From: an uncultured Rhodospirillales bacterium
GTDB lineage: Bacteria; Pseudomonadota; Alphaproteobacteria; ATCC43930; CGMCC-115725
DNA: 64,000 nt
Reading direction: 5' to 3'
Assembly: GCA_903828515.1 (NCBI GenBank)
Contig: CAIKMD010000007.1
Location: forward strand, 620,001-684,000
Shown: positions 63,155 through 64,000 of the stretch, in pieces
Numbering within the stretch: position 1 is the first letter of the stretch
Layout: each line of letters begins with the position of its first letter
The notes under the pieces: model-generated
Told to the model about the DNA's origin: nothing
Databases searched by the model: none
Seen by the model: only the letters and a program-made list of their open reading frames with translations
Translations under genes and position numbers: made by a program

Positions 63155-63904
63155 ATGGCAGGCCATTCCCAATTCAAGAACATCATGCACCGCAAGGGCG
63201 CGCAGGACAAAAGGCGCGCCAAGGTCTTCACCAAGCTCATCCGCGAGCTCACGACGGCGGCGCGGACGGGCCTGCCCGACCCGGCGGCCAACCCCCGATT
63301 GCGTGCCGCGATGATGGCCGCGCGCCAGGCCAACATGTCGAAGGACACGCTCGAGCGCGCGGTCAAGCGCGGCGCGGGCGGCGATGACGGCGAGAATTAC
63401 GAGGAAATGCGGTACGAGGGCTACGGCCCCGGCGGGGTCGCGGTGATTGTCGAAAGCCTCACCGATAATCGCAATCGCACCGCGAGCGACGTGCGTACCG
63501 CCTTCACCAAATCGGGCGGCAATCTCGGCGAGACCAACAGCGTGAGCTTCCTGTTCGATCGAGTCGGCCAGATCGCCTATCCGGCCGCGACCGCGACGAC
63601 CGACGCGATGTTCGAGGCCGCGGTCGAGGCGGGCGCCGACGATGTCGACAGCGGTGCCGACGAGCACCTCATCCTTTGCGCGCCCGAACAGCTCAACGCC
63701 GTGCGCGACGCGCTCGATAAGCGCTTCGGCCCGCCGGCCTCGGCCAAGGTGGGGTGGAAAGCCAAGACCGCCATCCCGGTCGATGGCGAAACCGCCGAGA
63801 CGCTGTTCAAACTTCTCGAGGCGCTTGAAGACAGCGACGACGTGCAGAACGTCTTCGCCAATTTCGAAGTTTCCGACGACGTCATGGCGCGTTTGAGCGC
63901 CTAA
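63155..63904 (+). CDS. yebC: YebC/PmpR-family transcriptional/translational regulator
   Basis: 249 residues. [20 protein letters not shown] is the family hallmark, with the following [19 protein letters not shown]. YebC-like proteins act as DNA-binding regulators and, in newer work, help ribosomes at proline stretches. Upstream of ruvC, the conserved order. Confidence 0.94.
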   Translation: MAGHSQFKNIMHRKGAQDKRRAKVFTKLIRELTTAARTGLPDPAANPRLRAAMMAARQANMSKDTLERAVKRGAGGDDGENYEEMRYEGYGPGGVAVIVESLTDNRNRTASDVRTAFTKSGGNLGETNSVSFLFDRVGQIAYPAATATTDAMFEAAVEAGADDVDSGADEHLILCAPEQLNAVRDALDKRFGPPASAKVGWKAKTAIPVDGETAETLFKLLEALEDSDDVQNVFANFEVSDDVMARLSA

Positions 63905-63912
63905 GGATCTTG

Positions 63913-64000
63913 ATGCGTCTTATCGGTCTTGACCCGGGTTTGCGCCATACCGGCTGGGGCGTCGTCGATGCCGACGGCAACCGGCTGTCGCATGTCGCCG
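63913..64000 (+). CDS. ruvC: Holliday junction endonuclease RuvC, N-terminal fragment
   Basis: The first 29 codons are present before the window ends: [20 protein letters not shown] then [21 protein letters not shown] with the catalytic Asp at residue 6 is the RuvC start. RuvC cuts Holliday junctions with RuvAB. AAGGATC lies upstream of the ATG. Confidence 0.93.
   Translation, partial: MRLIGLDPGLRHTGWGVVDADGNRLSHVA

Overview
The window (about 64 kb, GC-rich) reads as a chromosomal segment of an alphaproteobacterium, probably of Rhodospirillales-like affinity. The signs are a CcrM-type GANTC methyltransferase next to rnhB, a split F0 ATP synthase operon (atpI-atpB-atpE-b'-b) with two b-type subunits, the mutY / DUF721-dsbA-smc neighbourhood, a DUF4164-zapA-6S RNA block, and PodJ-like N-terminal motifs. 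The assignment is by gene content and was not tested by phylogeny. I recognise no tRNA, rRNA, CRISPR array, insertion sequence or prophage.

Layout. 1-1.95 kb: start of the dcw cluster (rsmH, mraZ; minus strand) with four MraZ-type boxes, then RNase P RNA and an Ami_2 amidase. 2-10.3 kb (plus strand): a crotonase, a fused HyuA-HyuB (oxoprolinase-like) enzyme, an exported cyclase-family hydrolase, a TPR/ATP-grasp protein and a CPA1 antiporter. 10.3-17.1 kb (minus): a cytochrome bd operon cydP-cydA-cydB-cydX, including two very small subunits, behind an FNR-type promoter; then a DMT exporter, an LPG-synthase-like flippase and a duplicated ferritin-like diiron protein. 17.2-24.3 kb: an LVIVD propeller and FAD oxidoreductase pair, a PCuAC-like protein, a DUF4118 protein, ald, and the F0 operon. 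24.4-27 kb is a less GC-rich accessory patch with a retropepsin-like gene pair.

27-34.3 kb: a MetE-like methyltransferase, smc, dsbA-like, a DciA-like gene and mutY. 34.3-41.6 kb is the most unusual block: five tandem paralogous NMT1/TauA-type periplasmic binding proteins, an NAD(P)H:FMN-type reductase and a stand-alone HyuB, with no ABC permease or ATPase. 41.9-50.3 kb: an FkbM methyltransferase, ccrM (GANTC-rich upstream region), rnhB, a SAM hydrolase, a radical SAM protein, a degenerate glycosyltransferase, moaB, slt and a type 4 UDG.

50.4-64 kb: ETF-QO, a TPR lipoprotein, ispE, a PEP-CTERM protein with a candidate sigma-54 promoter, a secreted protein built from a duplicated module, a two-gene operon of a ParB-domain protein and a PodJ/Sel1-like protein that share an N-terminal motif, then DUF4164-zapA-6S RNA, ymdB, a LysE exporter, yebC and the start of ruvC.
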